Of a DNA stretch of 64,000 nt, positions 17,063 to 26,370 are shown in pieces. The DNA comes from Neobacillus massiliamazoniensis. GTDB taxonomy: Bacteria > Bacillota > Bacilli > Bacillales > Cytobacillaceae. The DNA lies in contig NZ_CVRB01000001.1 in NCBI RefSeq assembly GCF_001048695.1, positions 558,001 to 622,000 of the forward strand, written 5' to 3'. The position numbers and the translations under genes are program-made. The notes below the pieces were generated by a model, which saw only the letters and a program-made list of their open reading frames with translations, was not told where the DNA came from and searched no databases. How positions within the stretch are numbered: the first letter of the stretch is position 1; every line of letters begins with the position of its first letter.

Positions 17063-18808
17063 ATGAAGGTAATTTGTTCAACTCTTAATGCCAAATACAT
17101 TCATACAAATTTGGCTATACGTTATCTAAAGGCTTACGCAGCTCCAGAATTTAATATACAGATTAAAGAATATACGATTAAGGATCCGGTTCTGAACATT
17201 GTTACCGATCTTTATCAACAAAAACCATCTGTGATAGGATTTAGCTGCTACATCTGGAATATTGAAGAAACAATTAAGGTCATAAAAATGCTGAAAAAAA
17301 TTGACCCCTCTATATTCATTGTTTTAGGTGGGCCAGAGGTTACGTATGATACGGCCGAATGGATGGAAAAAATACCTGAAGTTGATTTCATCATTATCGG
17401 GGAAGGTGAAAAAACCTTTAAACAGCTGCTAAATGAAATTGAATCGACAGGACAGTTTCGAAATGTTCCTGGTATTGCTTATCGAAATGATGACAAAATC
17501 GTCATCACTCCACAAATGAATAAGCTCGACCTTAAGGACCTTCCGTCACCTTACCGGTTTCCTGAGGACGTTCCACATTTAGGTAAGAGGGTCACCTATA
17601 TTGAAACAAGTCGTGGCTGCCCATTTAGCTGCCAGTTTTGCCTATCTTCGATTGAGGTTGGGGTTCGTTATTTTGACAGAGAAAAAATAAAAGAAGATAT
17701 TCGCTACTTAATGGAGCATGGTGCCAAAACCATCAAATTTGTGGACCGAACGTTCAATATAAGTAGAAGCTACGCAATGGACATGTTCCGCTTCTTGATT
17801 GATGAACATAAACCAGGGGTTGTCTTTCAGTTTGAAATAACAGCTGATATCATGCGTCCTGAAGTCATTGATTTCCTTAATAAAGAGGCACCAAAAGGAC
17901 TTTTCCGGTTTGAAATCGGTGTCCAATCAACAAATGACTATACAAATGAACTTGTTCAACGGAAGCAAAATTTCTCTAAGCTGACGAGGACAGTTACAAT
18001 GGTCAAAGAAGGCGGAAAGATTGACCAGCATCTCGACTTAATTGCCGGACTGCCTGAAGAGGATTACGCATCTTTTCGTAAAACCTTTAATGACGTTTTT
18101 GAATTAAGACCGGAAGAGCTACAATTAGGATTCTTGAAAATGCTCCGCGGTACAGGTGTCAGGCACCATGCTGCAGATCACCAATATATATTCATGGAGC
18201 ACACACCATACGAAATTCTAGGTAATAACGTGTTATCTTTTGATGATATTGCCAGAATTAAGCAAGTTGAAGATGTGCTGGAGAAATATTGGAATGATCA
18301 CCGCATGGACATGACTGTTGAGTATTTGGTAACGAATGTTTTTCCTTCTCCATTTGATTTCTTTCAGCAATTCGGTTCTTACTGGGATGAGCAGGGGTGG
18401 TCAAGAATTGGGCATCAGCTTGAGGACCTATTCCGTAGATTGTATTCCTTTCTTGAGAAGGTAGCTGAAAATCATCTTGAAACAATCGTTGGTTTAATGA
18501 AATATGACTATTTAAAAAATCACAAATACAAGCCAAGAAAGCCATGGTGGGAAGTAAGTTTCAATAAAGCAAATCGTACACAAATCTATAAACGAATCTC
18601 GGAACATCCTTCTTTACTTGGACAATCTTTCATCGAGCTAAATCTTGATGAAAAGGATTTGTATAAACATACCATGCTTGAAGAGTTAACCTTTGATTTA
18701 ACAGCATATTTAGCAACAGGTCAAATAATAAAACAACCAACTTGTTTACTAGCTTTTTTTGATCCAACCAATGAACGGACGCTTATTTATTCTTTTCCTG
18801 AGATATAA
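17063..18808 (+). CDS. B12-binding radical SAM protein with C-terminal DUF4080-like domain
   Basis: A 581-residue protein. An N-terminal cobalamin-binding fold is at about 1-140 (STLNAKYIHTNLAIRYLKAY, VLGGPEVTY, IIIGEGEKTF). The radical SAM core at about 175-400 has its CxxxCxxC cluster in SRGCPFSCQFCLSS. A C-terminal region of about 180 residues resembles the DUF4080 extension. Such proteins bind cobalamin and a SAM-cleaving [4Fe-4S] cluster and often do methyl transfers or rearrangements; the substrate is unknown. A strong AAAGGAGAT site precedes the ATG. It is monocistronic. One copy of the short palindrome GGTGTCAGGCACC lies inside the reading frame at 18155. Confidence 0.85.
   Translation: MKVICSTLNAKYIHTNLAIRYLKAYAAPEFNIQIKEYTIKDPVLNIVTDLYQQKPSVIGFSCYIWNIEETIKVIKMLKKIDPSIFIVLGGPEVTYDTAEWMEKIPEVDFIIIGEGEKTFKQLLNEIESTGQFRNVPGIAYRNDDKIVITPQMNKLDLKDLPSPYRFPEDVPHLGKRVTYIETSRGCPFSCQFCLSSIEVGVRYFDREKIKEDIRYLMEHGAKTIKFVDRTFNISRSYAMDMFRFLIDEHKPGVVFQFEITADIMRPEVIDFLNKEAPKGLFRFEIGVQSTNDYTNELVQRKQNFSKLTRTVTMVKEGGKIDQHLDLIAGLPEEDYASFRKTFNDVFELRPEELQLGFLKMLRGTGVRHHAADHQYIFMEHTPYEILGNNVLSFDDIARIKQVEDVLEKYWNDHRMDMTVEYLVTNVFPSPFDFFQQFGSYWDEQGWSRIGHQLEDLFRRLYSFLEKVAENHLETIVGLMKYDYLKNHKYKPRKPWWEVSFNKANRTQIYKRISEHPSLLGQSFIELNLDEKDLYKHTMLEELTFDLTAYLATGQIIKQPTCLLAFFDPTNERTLIYSFPEI
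18155..18167. repeat. GGTGYCWGRCACC short palindrome, inside a gene
   Basis: GGTGTCAGGCACC, encoding part of RGTGVRHHAA in the radical SAM protein. Identical copies occur at 58971 and 60489. The in-gene match may be chance, since it encodes a motif that looks conserved. Confidence 0.6.
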
Positions 18809-18833
18809 ATGACTAAATGATGTCCAAAAAGGT

Positions 18834-18878
18834 AGAGGGTGTCCCAAAAGTATAACTTTTAGGGGCACCCCCTTTTTA
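18834..18878 (+). terminator. Terminator of the radical SAM gene
   Basis: AGGGTGTCCCAAAAGT folds on ACTTTTAGGGGCACCC around ATA, followed by CCTTTTT. It is nearly the same as the prfC terminator at 22733-22775, and both abut an element copy. Confidence 0.85.
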
Positions 18879-18883
18879 TTAAT

Positions 18884-19074
18884 GGTCTGTTAAACTTGTC
18901 TGTTGATTTCTGCTTAAGAAGCGAGCATCCGCGGGCGGTACTGGGAGCCTCCTCGGCGCTACCCATGCCTGCGGGGTCTCCCTGCCCCGTACTCCCGCAG
19001 GAGCTCCACAACATTGCGGAAAAATCATCTTGAACTTTGTACATATTGTGGTGCCTGTCACCTTTTGAGACAGC
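18884..19074. repeat. GC-rich dispersed element, copy 2
   Basis: Starts GGTCTGTTAAACTT, carries the shared GC-rich core, and ends with GGTGCCTGTCACC and a GAGACAG tail. It lacks part of the 3' arm found in longer copies. Copy 4 (22474-22726) has the same two ends in the opposite direction. Confidence 0.85.
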
Positions 19075-19099
19075 CTCAATTCTTTGTTTTAGGACATCC

Positions 19100-19240
19100 T
19101 TATTTTTCTTTTTTATTGGCTGCTTTCTTATTTTTTTCTTTTAATGGAAAATCATAAAGCTTTACCCCGTTCACGTTACCGAGTTCAACACTGAATTCCT
19201 CGCTTGGAATGCGAGGTGGAATTTTACGTCTTTCTTTCAT
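19100..19240 (-). CDS. Small basic protein, 46 residues, unknown
   Basis: Begins MKERRKIPPRIPSEEFSVE and ends in a Lys-rich tail. The ATG overlaps the stop of the preceding 53-residue gene (TTAATG), so translation is probably coupled. I do not recognise the family. Both size and charge fit the small proteins made in sporulating Bacillaceae, and sporulation genes are near, but this is only inference. Confidence 0.5.
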   Translation of the reverse strand: MKERRKIPPRIPSEEFSVELGNVNGVKLYDFPLKEKNKKAANKKEK

Positions 19241-19401
19241 TAACTTCGCCCTTTTTTCCCAAGTTTTGAATTGCGATTAGCTCCCCTAATTGAATTATCA
19301 TTGTCAGCAAATTCTGCTGAAAACTCACTTTCCTGGTTGTTTTTATGAGGTGTCTTCGAATATTTTTCCACAGCATCAAATTCAGCTTTACGCTTTGCCA
19401 T
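19240..19401 (-). CDS. Small protein, 53 residues, YfhD-like motif
   Basis: The ATG at 19401 follows a strong GGGAGGATAA site. The protein starts MAKRKAEFDAVEKYSKTP and contains ESEFSAEFADND, which reminds me of the FSAELAD segment of the small Bacillus protein YfhD. The stop codon overlaps the start of the next small gene. This pair is too short for most gene finders. Function unknown. Confidence 0.6.
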   Translation of the reverse strand: MAKRKAEFDAVEKYSKTPHKNNQESEFSAEFADNDNSIRGANRNSKLGKKGRS

Positions 19402-19444
19402 TTTAATTATCCTCCCTTTTAAATAAGCTTACAATTTTATTTTT

Positions 19445-19629
19445 GGCTGTGTTAAATTTGCTTGTTGATTTGCGCTTCAGGCGCTTCGCTTTCTGCGGGC
19501 GTTTCGGGGAGCCTCCTCGGCGCTTAAGCGCCTGTGGGGTCTCCCCTGCCACGTACTCCCGCAGGAGTCTCGCGCCTTCCGCTCCAATCAACATAGTGTT
19601 AAAAATCAACAATGACCTTTAACACAGCC
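19445..19629. repeat. GC-rich dispersed element, copy 3, with terminal inverted repeats
   Basis: 185 bp bounded by GGCTGTGTTAAA and TTTAACACAGCC. It includes the folding core GGGGAGCCTCCTCGGCGC/GGGGTCTCCCCTGCC and the end CCTTCCGCTCCAATCAAC. This is the cleanest MITE-like copy. Confidence 0.9.
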
Positions 19630-19730
19630 TTATTTTTAAACAAATTAAGGTTATTCATGCGTTTCCTTATTTTTCATAAATAAATTTACATTATTAGAAG
19701 AAAATAAGGAAAAACAGGAGTGACATGTAA

Positions 19731-20078
19731 ATGGATAAAAATCAACAACCTCAAGAAAATATGAGTATTGATCAAACTCTTCCACACCAGATTAACTCAC
19801 CTGACTTTAAGGATACCGGAATGAAAATAGAACCTCCGTTTGTAAATAAACATGGCGTGATAATAGGTGATAGCATCTATGGATCTGATAATTCTCCTTT
19901 AGAAAACTGGTCTAGTGATACTGACCCTGCTATCATGTCTGGTGATGAGTGGGTGCACCCCACAAATGATATTGGCTGGAATACGGAGGAAAACCGTGAA
20001 CTAATTGAAAGCAAGCGGAAACCTCAAGGCGTTCCATTTATGCATCCCTCAAAGGATGTCAGTCATGGAAGTGATTGA
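19731..20078 (+). CDS. DUF3905-like small protein
   Basis: A 115-residue hydrophilic protein with NKHGVIIGDSIYGSDNSPLE, DPAIMSGDEWVHPTNDIGWN and ENRELIE, which I recognise as the conserved block of the Bacillus DUF3905 family. There is no signal or membrane segment. A CAGGAGTGAC site precedes the ATG. It is followed by a SASP gene, which suggests but does not prove a sporulation role. Confidence 0.7.
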   Translation: MDKNQQPQENMSIDQTLPHQINSPDFKDTGMKIEPPFVNKHGVIIGDSIYGSDNSPLENWSSDTDPAIMSGDEWVHPTNDIGWNTEENRELIESKRKPQGVPFMHPSKDVSHGSD

Positions 20079-20202
20079 TCAATCTTCTTAGCAATATCCA
20101 TACCCGATAAACATTACCACTAATGAAATACATGAACAAAATAAATAATAATTCTACAGGGATCAAAACATTCTCTGTTATCGATTTTAAGGAGTTGAAA
20201 AT

Positions 20203-20409
20203 ATGGCTAGGAGTAGCAATAAATTATTAGTTCCGGGTATTGAACAATATTTAGAGCAAGTAAAATATGAGATTGCCCAGGAATTTGGCGTACAATTGGG
20301 TTCTGATACAGTATCAAGGGCCAATGGGTCTGTCGGCGGAGAGATTACAAAAAGGCTTGTAAAACAGGCGCAAGCCCAAATGTCTGGAAGTCAAGACATG
20401 AATAAATAA
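20203..20409 (+). CDS. Small acid-soluble spore protein, alpha/beta type
   Basis: A 68-residue protein with the two SASP signatures: [15 protein letters not shown] (which includes the GPR protease cleavage region) and [20 protein letters not shown]. These proteins coat and protect DNA in the dormant spore and are degraded at germination. AAGGAG precedes the ATG, and a strong terminator follows at once. The sequence differs somewhat from the major SspA/B types, so it is likely a minor member. Confidence 0.92.
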   Translation: MARSSNKLLVPGIEQYLEQVKYEIAQEFGVQLGSDTVSRANGSVGGEITKRLVKQAQAQMSGSQDMNK

Positions 20410-20420
20410 ATATAATGGCG

Positions 20421-20450
20421 AAAAAAGTCCGGCTTTTGCCGGACTTTTTA
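20421..20450. terminator. Bidirectional terminator between SASP and rsgI
   Basis: AAAAAGTCCGGC pairs with GCCGGACTTTTT around TTTT. It serves both convergent genes. Confidence 0.9.
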
Positions 20451-20462
20451 CTTTTCATGATG

Positions 20463-21500
20463 TTAATCATCATGCTTAGGTTTATGATTTTGATTTTGAT
20501 TAATTTCTTCTTGCTTTTTCTTTTGTCCGTAATTTTGTTTAGGATTTTCCTTAAATTCTTCCTGCTTTTTCATTTGTCCGTAATTTTGATTAGTTTGATC
20601 TTCATCCATTTTTTTTAACTGCCCCGGTGGAATAAAATTATCGTCACCATGTTTTTCATTGTTCTTCACACCGTTATTTACTGGTTCATCCGCTCTAGGT
20701 GTATTATTTTCCGATTGTTTCTTCACTTGTCCTGGAGGAAGTATTAACTCAGATGGTTGAGTAGGAGTAAGATTTTTATTCTCTAGTTCCTGCTTAGAAT
20801 TGTCTTTTCTTTGTTCTGTTAAGTTAGACTCCATTTGGTTTTCATAATATTTACCGGTTGTAATCCCTAAATGGTGAGCCTTTTCCCTTTCCTCTTCCGT
20901 TCCTTTGTATAAGGTTACTTCCAACCTTTCTTCGTTTGCCTTTGCTTTAATCTCATTTAGATTTTCATTCAGTTTCGCTTCTACCTGTTGTTCAGATCCA
21001 TTCGTGCGAACAGTCGAAATGATGATTGGTTGATTCGATTTTAAGTAACCCTCTTTTTTCATTTCGTTAAGTATGATTTTTGCTAATTGTGATACATCTT
21101 TATTCTTCCAGTTTGTTATAGCAGAAATTATTTTTTTTCCCTCTTTATTAAAACCATTTAATTCTACGACCTGCATTTTTTTATTAATGCCAAGCTCAAT
21201 ACTTGGATTTACATCAATTGACATATAGGCATATGCTTTATTGTCTTGATTCATAGGAATCATTGAACCAAGAAAGATGAATAATGCTGTCATAACACAA
21301 ATGGCCCAAATCGTTTTTCTCTTTAATAGGTTCCTCATTATAATGGACCTTGAAGCGTTATCACTGCTAATCGGAAAAAAGGTAATTTCCTCACCAATTA
21401 TGTATTGCCTTTTTTGATTCCGTGTCCGCAAAAATTCGCCTTCAGGGGTTAAAAGCGTCAAAAATGCATCGTCAATCTCCATTACAATTCCCTTTTTCAT
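20463..21500 (-). CDS. rsgI: Anti-sigma-I factor RsgI
   Basis: A 345-residue protein. An N-terminal cytoplasmic RsgI_N domain (residues 1-60, KKGIVMEIDDAFLTLLTPEGEF) would bind SigI. One membrane segment is at about 64-82 (WAICVMTALFIFLGSMIP). The outside part starts with the AYMSIDVNPSIELGIN motif of RsgI proteins and ends in a Gln/Asn/Lys-rich tail with repeated NYGQ.KKQEE units. It overlaps sigI by 4 bases, the standard sigI-rsgI order. RsgI holds SigI inactive until an external signal such as heat or cell-wall stress arrives. The tail has no recognisable carbohydrate-binding domain. Confidence 0.9.
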   Translation of the reverse strand: MKKGIVMEIDDAFLTLLTPEGEFLRTRNQKRQYIIGEEITFFPISSDNASRSIIMRNLLKRKTIWAICVMTALFIFLGSMIPMNQDNKAYAYMSIDVNPSIELGINKKMQVVELNGFNKEGKKIISAITNWKNKDVSQLAKIILNEMKKEGYLKSNQPIIISTVRTNGSEQQVEAKLNENLNEIKAKANEERLEVTLYKGTEEEREKAHHLGITTGKYYENQMESNLTEQRKDNSKQELENKNLTPTQPSELILPPGQVKKQSENNTPRADEPVNNGVKNNEKHGDDNFIPPGQLKKMDEDQTNQNYGQMKKQEEFKENPKQNYGQKKKQEEINQNQNHKPKHDD

Positions 21501-22249
21501 TCCTCCAGCACCCCCTTTATATACTCTTTCATATAGACATAATCACTAGATAAAATTAATGCTATTGCTATAATATATTTCCGGTTCCGCTCAATAGTTT
21601 TTCTGCTGACATTCACCTTCCTTTCTAATTGTTTTATCGGCAATCGCTTTTTTTCGAATAGAGATTCTTTAAGTTCTTCGTTCTCTACCAACATCTTTGC
21701 CGCTGTGATCGCATTTTTTCTCGCATCTTGATGCTTTGGAGAATTTTCGACTAAATCACTAAAGCTCAAATCAAACGTCTTTAATAATGTTTGAAAATGA
21801 AAGATTTCCTCTTTTCTTAACTGTTCATCCGTTTTTTTATGATATTCATCGAGGGAAAGTTCATTTACAATGACGGTTCCTGGTGATTCTTCTTCGTAGG
21901 AACTGGTTAGGTCTAAGCTGATGTGCTGGTTTTTCGATTGTTTGCGAATATAATCAATAACCCGCCTCTTTATTAACACCTCAGAAAAACTTAACAATGA
22001 ACTTCCTCGTTCAGGTGAATATTTTTCAATTGCTTCATTAAACGCAATAAGACCAATGCTAAACTCATCGTCAGATTCATAAATATATCTTTTACATACA
22101 GAAGATACAGTTCTCGCAATAAATGGTTTGTAAGAATCGATAATTTCGTTAAGCAGAAACTTATCACCATTTTGAATTAATCTAACCGAATCTTCCAACG
22201 TTCTCTTTTTCTTGTGTTTCATAAACAATAAACTTAGCATTAGCCTCAC
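21497..22249 (-). CDS. sigI: RNA polymerase sigma factor SigI
   Basis: A 250-residue sigma-70-like factor of the SigI group: region 2 has DEFSIGLIAFNEAIEKYSPE and GSSLLSFSEVLIKRRVIDYI, and the C-terminal region ends in an HTH (VNVSRKTIERNRKYIIAIAL). It directs heat- and wall-stress genes in B. subtilis. It sits directly upstream of rsgI with a 4-base overlap. C-tract and CGTA motifs upstream fit autoregulation by SigI. Confidence 0.9.
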   Translation of the reverse strand: MRLMLSLLFMKHKKKRTLEDSVRLIQNGDKFLLNEIIDSYKPFIARTVSSVCKRYIYESDDEFSIGLIAFNEAIEKYSPERGSSLLSFSEVLIKRRVIDYIRKQSKNQHISLDLTSSYEEESPGTVIVNELSLDEYHKKTDEQLRKEEIFHFQTLLKTFDLSFSDLVENSPKHQDARKNAITAAKMLVENEELKESLFEKKRLPIKQLERKVNVSRKTIERNRKYIIAIALILSSDYVYMKEYIKGVLEE

Positions 22250-22264
22250 CTCTCAACAAACCCA

Positions 22265-22293
22265 ATTATACCATACGTATATTTGTTTGGGGT
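22265..22293 (-). promoter_or_regulatory. Candidate promoter of sigI (sigma-A or sigma-I type)
   Basis: On the minus strand ACCCCA (22293-22288) is followed by CGTA (22277-22274) and TATAAT (22270-22265). ACCCC and CGWA are elements reported for SigI promoters; a second AAACCCCC tract is near 22412-22420. The spacing is not certain. Confidence 0.4.
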
Positions 22294-22473
22294 TTCGAGG
22301 GTAAAAACATTACCCAGAGAAAGATATCCAAAAAAGTATATCTTTTCTTAATTTATTGTTTAATTGTTTATTCACTACATAGTTACGCTTGTTGAGAAAA
22401 TGTTTGTGGGGGTTTAAAAAAATTTTGTAAAGAAAAATTTATATATATTTAATAAAAGCAAAACAAAAAGAAT

Positions 22474-22726
22474 CTGTCCCAAAGGTGACAGGCACCACTA
22501 TATTTACAAAGTTCATGATAATTTTTCCGCTATGGTGATTGGAGCGGAAGGCGTTCGACTCCTCGAAAATACTATCGCATTTCCTTCGTGCGTGGGCGGA
22601 TTCAAGGATGTAATTCAATGTCCTGCGGGAGTATGGGGCAGGGGAGACCCCGCAGGCGCAATAGCGCCGAGGAGGCTCCCCGTACCGCCACTAGAGCGGA
22701 AATCACCAGACAAAGTTTAACAGACC
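22474..22726. repeat. GC-rich dispersed element, copy 4 (inverted)
   Basis: Starts CTGTCCCAAAGGTGACAGGC and ends AAGTTTAACAGACC, the reverse of copy 2 but with the full long arm (TTCAAGGATGTAATTCAATG). It lies between sigI and the prfC terminator. Confidence 0.9.
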
Positions 22727-22732
22727 ATTAAT

Positions 22733-22775
22733 AAAAAGAGGGTGTTCCTAAAAGTTATACTTTTGGGACACCCTC
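22733..22775 (-). terminator. Terminator of prfC
   Basis: On the minus strand GAGGGTGTCCCAAAAGT pairs with ACTTTTAGGAACACCCTC, followed by TTTTTAT. Nearly the same as the terminator at 18834. Confidence 0.85.
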
Positions 22776-22831
22776 CTCATCTAACAATATACCAAGCTCA
22801 AGCGACTGGCTCTCGAGTCGCATCTACTTAA

Positions 22832-24412
22832 CTAATCATTCTGATCCATCGGATTATAAAGTTTTACTGATGGATTTTTTTCTTGGAACCATCTAAGCGC
22901 AAAATCATTTTCGAATAAAAAGACATAATGATCGTACCGATCTTTGACAAGAAGACTTCTTGAACTTGACAGGTTTTCATCAACCATATCGCCTTCAACC
23001 CATCTGGCAATTTTTGAACCCAATCTCTCCATCAAAACTTCGGCGTTATACTCATTTTTCATCCGATGTTCAAATACTTCGAACTGGAGCTGGCCAACAG
23101 CTCCTAATAAATATTCTTCCATTCTGACTGTTTTTAAAAGCTGAATGGCGCCTTCTTGAACAAGCTGCTGAATTCCTTTATAAAAGGATTTTTGTTTCAT
23201 AACATTTTTTGCTGATACCCTGACAAATAGCTCAGGTGTAAATTGTGGTAATCTCTCATATTGGAATTGTTCTTTTCCTGTTGTCAGAGTGTCACCAATT
23301 TGATAGGTGCCTGTATCATAAAGACCAATAATATCCCCGCTCACCGCTTCTTCAACAGTATTCCGTTCTTCCGCCATAAAGGAGGTTGATTGGCTTAACT
23401 TTAACTGCTTACCTAAACGAGGCAAATTTACAGTCATTCCGCGTTCGAATTTTCCAGAACAAATTCTGATAAAGGCAATCCGATCGCGGTGGGCAGGATT
23501 CATGTTTGCCTGTATTTTAAAGACAAACCCTGAAAAATTCTCAGATAATGGGTCAATTTCACCATTAGACGATTGGCGAGGTTTGGGCGGTGGAGCAAAT
23601 TGCAAGTACGATTCAAGGAAGGTTTGAACCCCAAAATTTGTTAAGGCACTGCCAAAGAATACTGGTGTTAAATTACCTTGTGCGACTCTTTCCGCAGAAA
23701 ACTCATTACCTGCTTCATTTAAGAGCATAATTTCCTCTAAAGTTTGCTCGTAAAGTCCTGAAGTCTTGATAGGATGGTCTCCAACAATTTCACCATCTTC
23801 ATTTAATGGAATAAAACGATTCTCTTCTGAAACACGGAATTGTTCTACCCGATTATGAAAGCGGTCGTAAATGCCTAAAAATTCTTTTCCCATCCCAATT
23901 GGCCAATTCATTGGGTATGATTCAATACCAAGAACCTCTTCCAATTCTGCAAGAAGCTCTAGTGGTGATTTACCTTGACGATCGAGCTTATTCATAAAAG
24001 TAAAAATCGGTATACCCCTCATCCGGCATACTTTAAAAAGCTTAAGGGTTTGTTCTTCAATCCCTTTTGCTGAGTCGATAATCATTACCGCACTGTCGAC
24101 GGCCATCAGAGTCCGATACGTATCTTCACTAAAGTCCTGGTGTCCAGGAGTATCCAAAATATTGACACGAAAGCCATCATAGTCAAATTGCATGACACTG
24201 GAGGTAACGGAAATTCCCCGTTGCTTCTCAATTTCCATCCAGTCACTTGTCGCATATTTCCCTGTTTTTTTTGCTTTTACTGTCCCAGCGTCTCGAATCG
24301 CTCCTCCAAACAATAATAATTTTTCGGTCAGTGTTGTCTTACCGGCATCCGGGTGGGAAATAATCGCAAAAGTCCGACGCGTTAATACTTCTTGTTTAAA
24401 ATTGTTACCCAT
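22832..24412 (-). CDS. prfC: Peptide chain release factor 3
   Basis: A 526-residue translational GTPase. It has the P-loop [15 protein letters not shown], switch [16 protein letters not shown], and MNKLDR for guanine recognition, then EF-Tu-like domain 2 and a C-terminal domain ending [11 protein letters not shown]3 recycles RF1 and RF2 from the ribosome after peptide release. Length is the usual one for RF3 and excludes EF-G. AGAGAGGAAG precedes the ATG at 24412. It is monocistronic. Confidence 0.93.
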   Translation of the reverse strand: MGNNFKQEVLTRRTFAIISHPDAGKTTLTEKLLLFGGAIRDAGTVKAKKTGKYATSDWMEIEKQRGISVTSSVMQFDYDGFRVNILDTPGHQDFSEDTYRTLMAVDSAVMIIDSAKGIEEQTLKLFKVCRMRGIPIFTFMNKLDRQGKSPLELLAELEEVLGIESYPMNWPIGMGKEFLGIYDRFHNRVEQFRVSEENRFIPLNEDGEIVGDHPIKTSGLYEQTLEEIMLLNEAGNEFSAERVAQGNLTPVFFGSALTNFGVQTFLESYLQFAPPPKPRQSSNGEIDPLSENFSGFVFKIQANMNPAHRDRIAFIRICSGKFERGMTVNLPRLGKQLKLSQSTSFMAEERNTVEEAVSGDIIGLYDTGTYQIGDTLTTGKEQFQYERLPQFTPELFVRVSAKNVMKQKSFYKGIQQLVQEGAIQLLKTVRMEEYLLGAVGQLQFEVFEHRMKNEYNAEVLMERLGSKIARWVEGDMVDENLSSSRSLLVKDRYDHYVFLFENDFALRWFQEKNPSVKLYNPMDQND

Positions 24413-24643
24413 TTTGTCTTCCTCTCTTTTGACAATTATTAATTTTGTCCATAACTTTTATCTTATCTTTCTAACGGTAACTTTGCAATCTTTCATTTTT
24501 TCTTTACCAACAATTCTTCTTCAGGAAGCGGCTTTGAAAATCAAAAACTGTAAGTATTAGGTAAATTCCCACCGATTCCCATCTCCATTTTTATAAAATC
24601 CTTTTATAATAGAATATGACTCTGTTGAAGGAGATGAAAATCA

Positions 24644-26365
24644 TTGAATCAAAGTAAAAAAATTGTTTCAAAATTATTACCGCTGGTCGTAGCGTTCATT
24701 ATAGTAATATCAGGATCAATTTGGATAATGGAAACAACAAATAAAGAAACAGCGATTCCATTTTCGTCGATAGAAGAAATCATTCAAAATCAACACGGAA
24801 ATCCGGTTTCGTTAACAGAGCAATCCGATGGTACGATTCATTTACAAGCAGGAAAAGATAAATATGTCGCTAATGTTCCACCGAATAGTCAAATGCTTAA
24901 CAAGCTTGTTGAAAAATATAATATTCATTATTCCTATTCAACTAGCAGTGCTTATGGTAAATGGATTTTGGGCGGTGTCATAATTGTGCTTTTTGGGGTA
25001 GCATTCACCCTGCAAAAAACAAAGGGCGGATTTGGTCTCTCAAACTCCATGAAAGGCAGTGTAGCAAATGAACAGCCTCGCCCTTCCATTACCTTAAACG
25101 ATGTTGGTGGGCTTTCTGAAGAAATGAAGGATGAAATTCTTCAAACATTATCAACGCTAAAAGAACCTGAACGGGCGATGAAAATGGGGGTTAAACCACC
25201 AAAGGGGATTTTATTTTATGGTCCTCCAGGTACGGGGAAAACCTTACTTGCTCAGGCAATTGCACGGGAATTAAATGCCGCCTTCTTCTCAGCGAGCGGT
25301 TCTGCTTTTAATGAACTTTTTGTTGGCGTCGGAGCAAGCCGGGTTCGATCATTATTCCAATCAGCACGAAAGCAGAAATCTGCCGTTATTTTTATCGACG
25401 AGGTCGATGCATTAGCAGGAAGAAGGAAACCTCATGGCGGTGAGGAAGCAGAAAAAACATTAACTGAGCTACTTGTCCAGCTTGATGGCGGTCATTCCAA
25501 TGACGGCATCCTCTTTATTGCCGCAACAAATAGGAAAGATATGCTGGACGAAGCATTCATTCGTCCAGGACGAATTGATTTCTCATTCCATGTCCCGCTT
25601 CCAGATACAAAGGGAAGAAGAGAGATTATCGATATTCATATTAAAGGCAAAGTTTTAGCGGATGAAGTGTATGCTTCATTAGATACGCTTGCTGATAGTA
25701 CATCTGGATTTTCAGGTGCAGAGCTCCAGTCTCTCTTTGAAACAGCAAGCAGGAGGGCTGTCAGAATGGGCCGAGGGCTCATTCAAAAGGACGACCTTGA
25801 TTATGCTCTTGACCGAACCATTTTAGGAAGTACCTCGCGTACATTAAAGGACAAAGAAACAAAAAGAAGAGTTGCAATACATGAAGCCGGACATGCCCTG
25901 ATTGCCTCATTGACAAAGCCTGGTTCGGTTCGAAAGGCAACCATTATCCCTCGTGGAGAGGCTCTTGGCTATGTCGCACCAATCCCAAAAGAGCTACATT
26001 TATCGACAACAAGTGACTTGTTGGACCGCGTTTCCATGGTTCTTGCAGGGGGAGTTGCCGAAAGATTGATGCTTGGTGAACATAGTATTGGTGTAAGCGG
26101 TGATGTTCAGCAGGCAAAGCATATCATTGAGCAAATGGTTGATATTGGAATGCTGCAGGATGGTTTCACTCTAACCTTCAACAAACAAGATAAAGAGGCT
26201 AAAATGCAGGAACTTTTTTCAAATGCCATTGAAAAAACGGAAAGCTTGATCAGTAAACATCACTCTCAGTATCTACAATTAGTCGACCTTTTATTAAAGA
26301 AAGAAACAATTGAAGGCCAGGAAGTAGAGGATCTTGTTTGGGGAACACCAATGGGGGTTCATTAA
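24644..26365 (+). CDS. FtsH-like AAA metalloprotease
   Basis: A 573-residue membrane protease. TM1 is at about residues 10-29, an outside domain of about 70 residues (IIQNQHGNPVSLTEQ), TM2 at about 106-123, then the AAA module with Walker A GPPGTGKTLL (from 192), Walker B VIFIDEVDAL, and second region of homology IAATNRKDMLDEAFIRPGRID. The M41 zinc site is HEAGH (from 413). It is shorter than housekeeping FtsH and lacks the long charged tail, so it is probably a second, specialised paralog. The start is TTG at 24644 after AAGGAG; the ATG between them stops after seven codons. Confidence 0.88.
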   Translation: MNQSKKIVSKLLPLVVAFIIVISGSIWIMETTNKETAIPFSSIEEIIQNQHGNPVSLTEQSDGTIHLQAGKDKYVANVPPNSQMLNKLVEKYNIHYSYSTSSAYGKWILGGVIIVLFGVAFTLQKTKGGFGLSNSMKGSVANEQPRPSITLNDVGGLSEEMKDEILQTLSTLKEPERAMKMGVKPPKGILFYGPPGTGKTLLAQAIARELNAAFFSASGSAFNELFVGVGASRVRSLFQSARKQKSAVIFIDEVDALAGRRKPHGGEEAEKTLTELLVQLDGGHSNDGILFIAATNRKDMLDEAFIRPGRIDFSFHVPLPDTKGRREIIDIHIKGKVLADEVYASLDTLADSTSGFSGAELQSLFETASRRAVRMGRGLIQKDDLDYALDRTILGSTSRTLKDKETKRRVAIHEAGHALIASLTKPGSVRKATIIPRGEALGYVAPIPKELHLSTTSDLLDRVSMVLAGGVAERLMLGEHSIGVSGDVQQAKHIIEQMVDIGMLQDGFTLTFNKQDKEAKMQELFSNAIEKTESLISKHHSQYLQLVDLLLKKETIEGQEVEDLVWGTPMGVH

Positions 26366-26370
26366 ACCTT

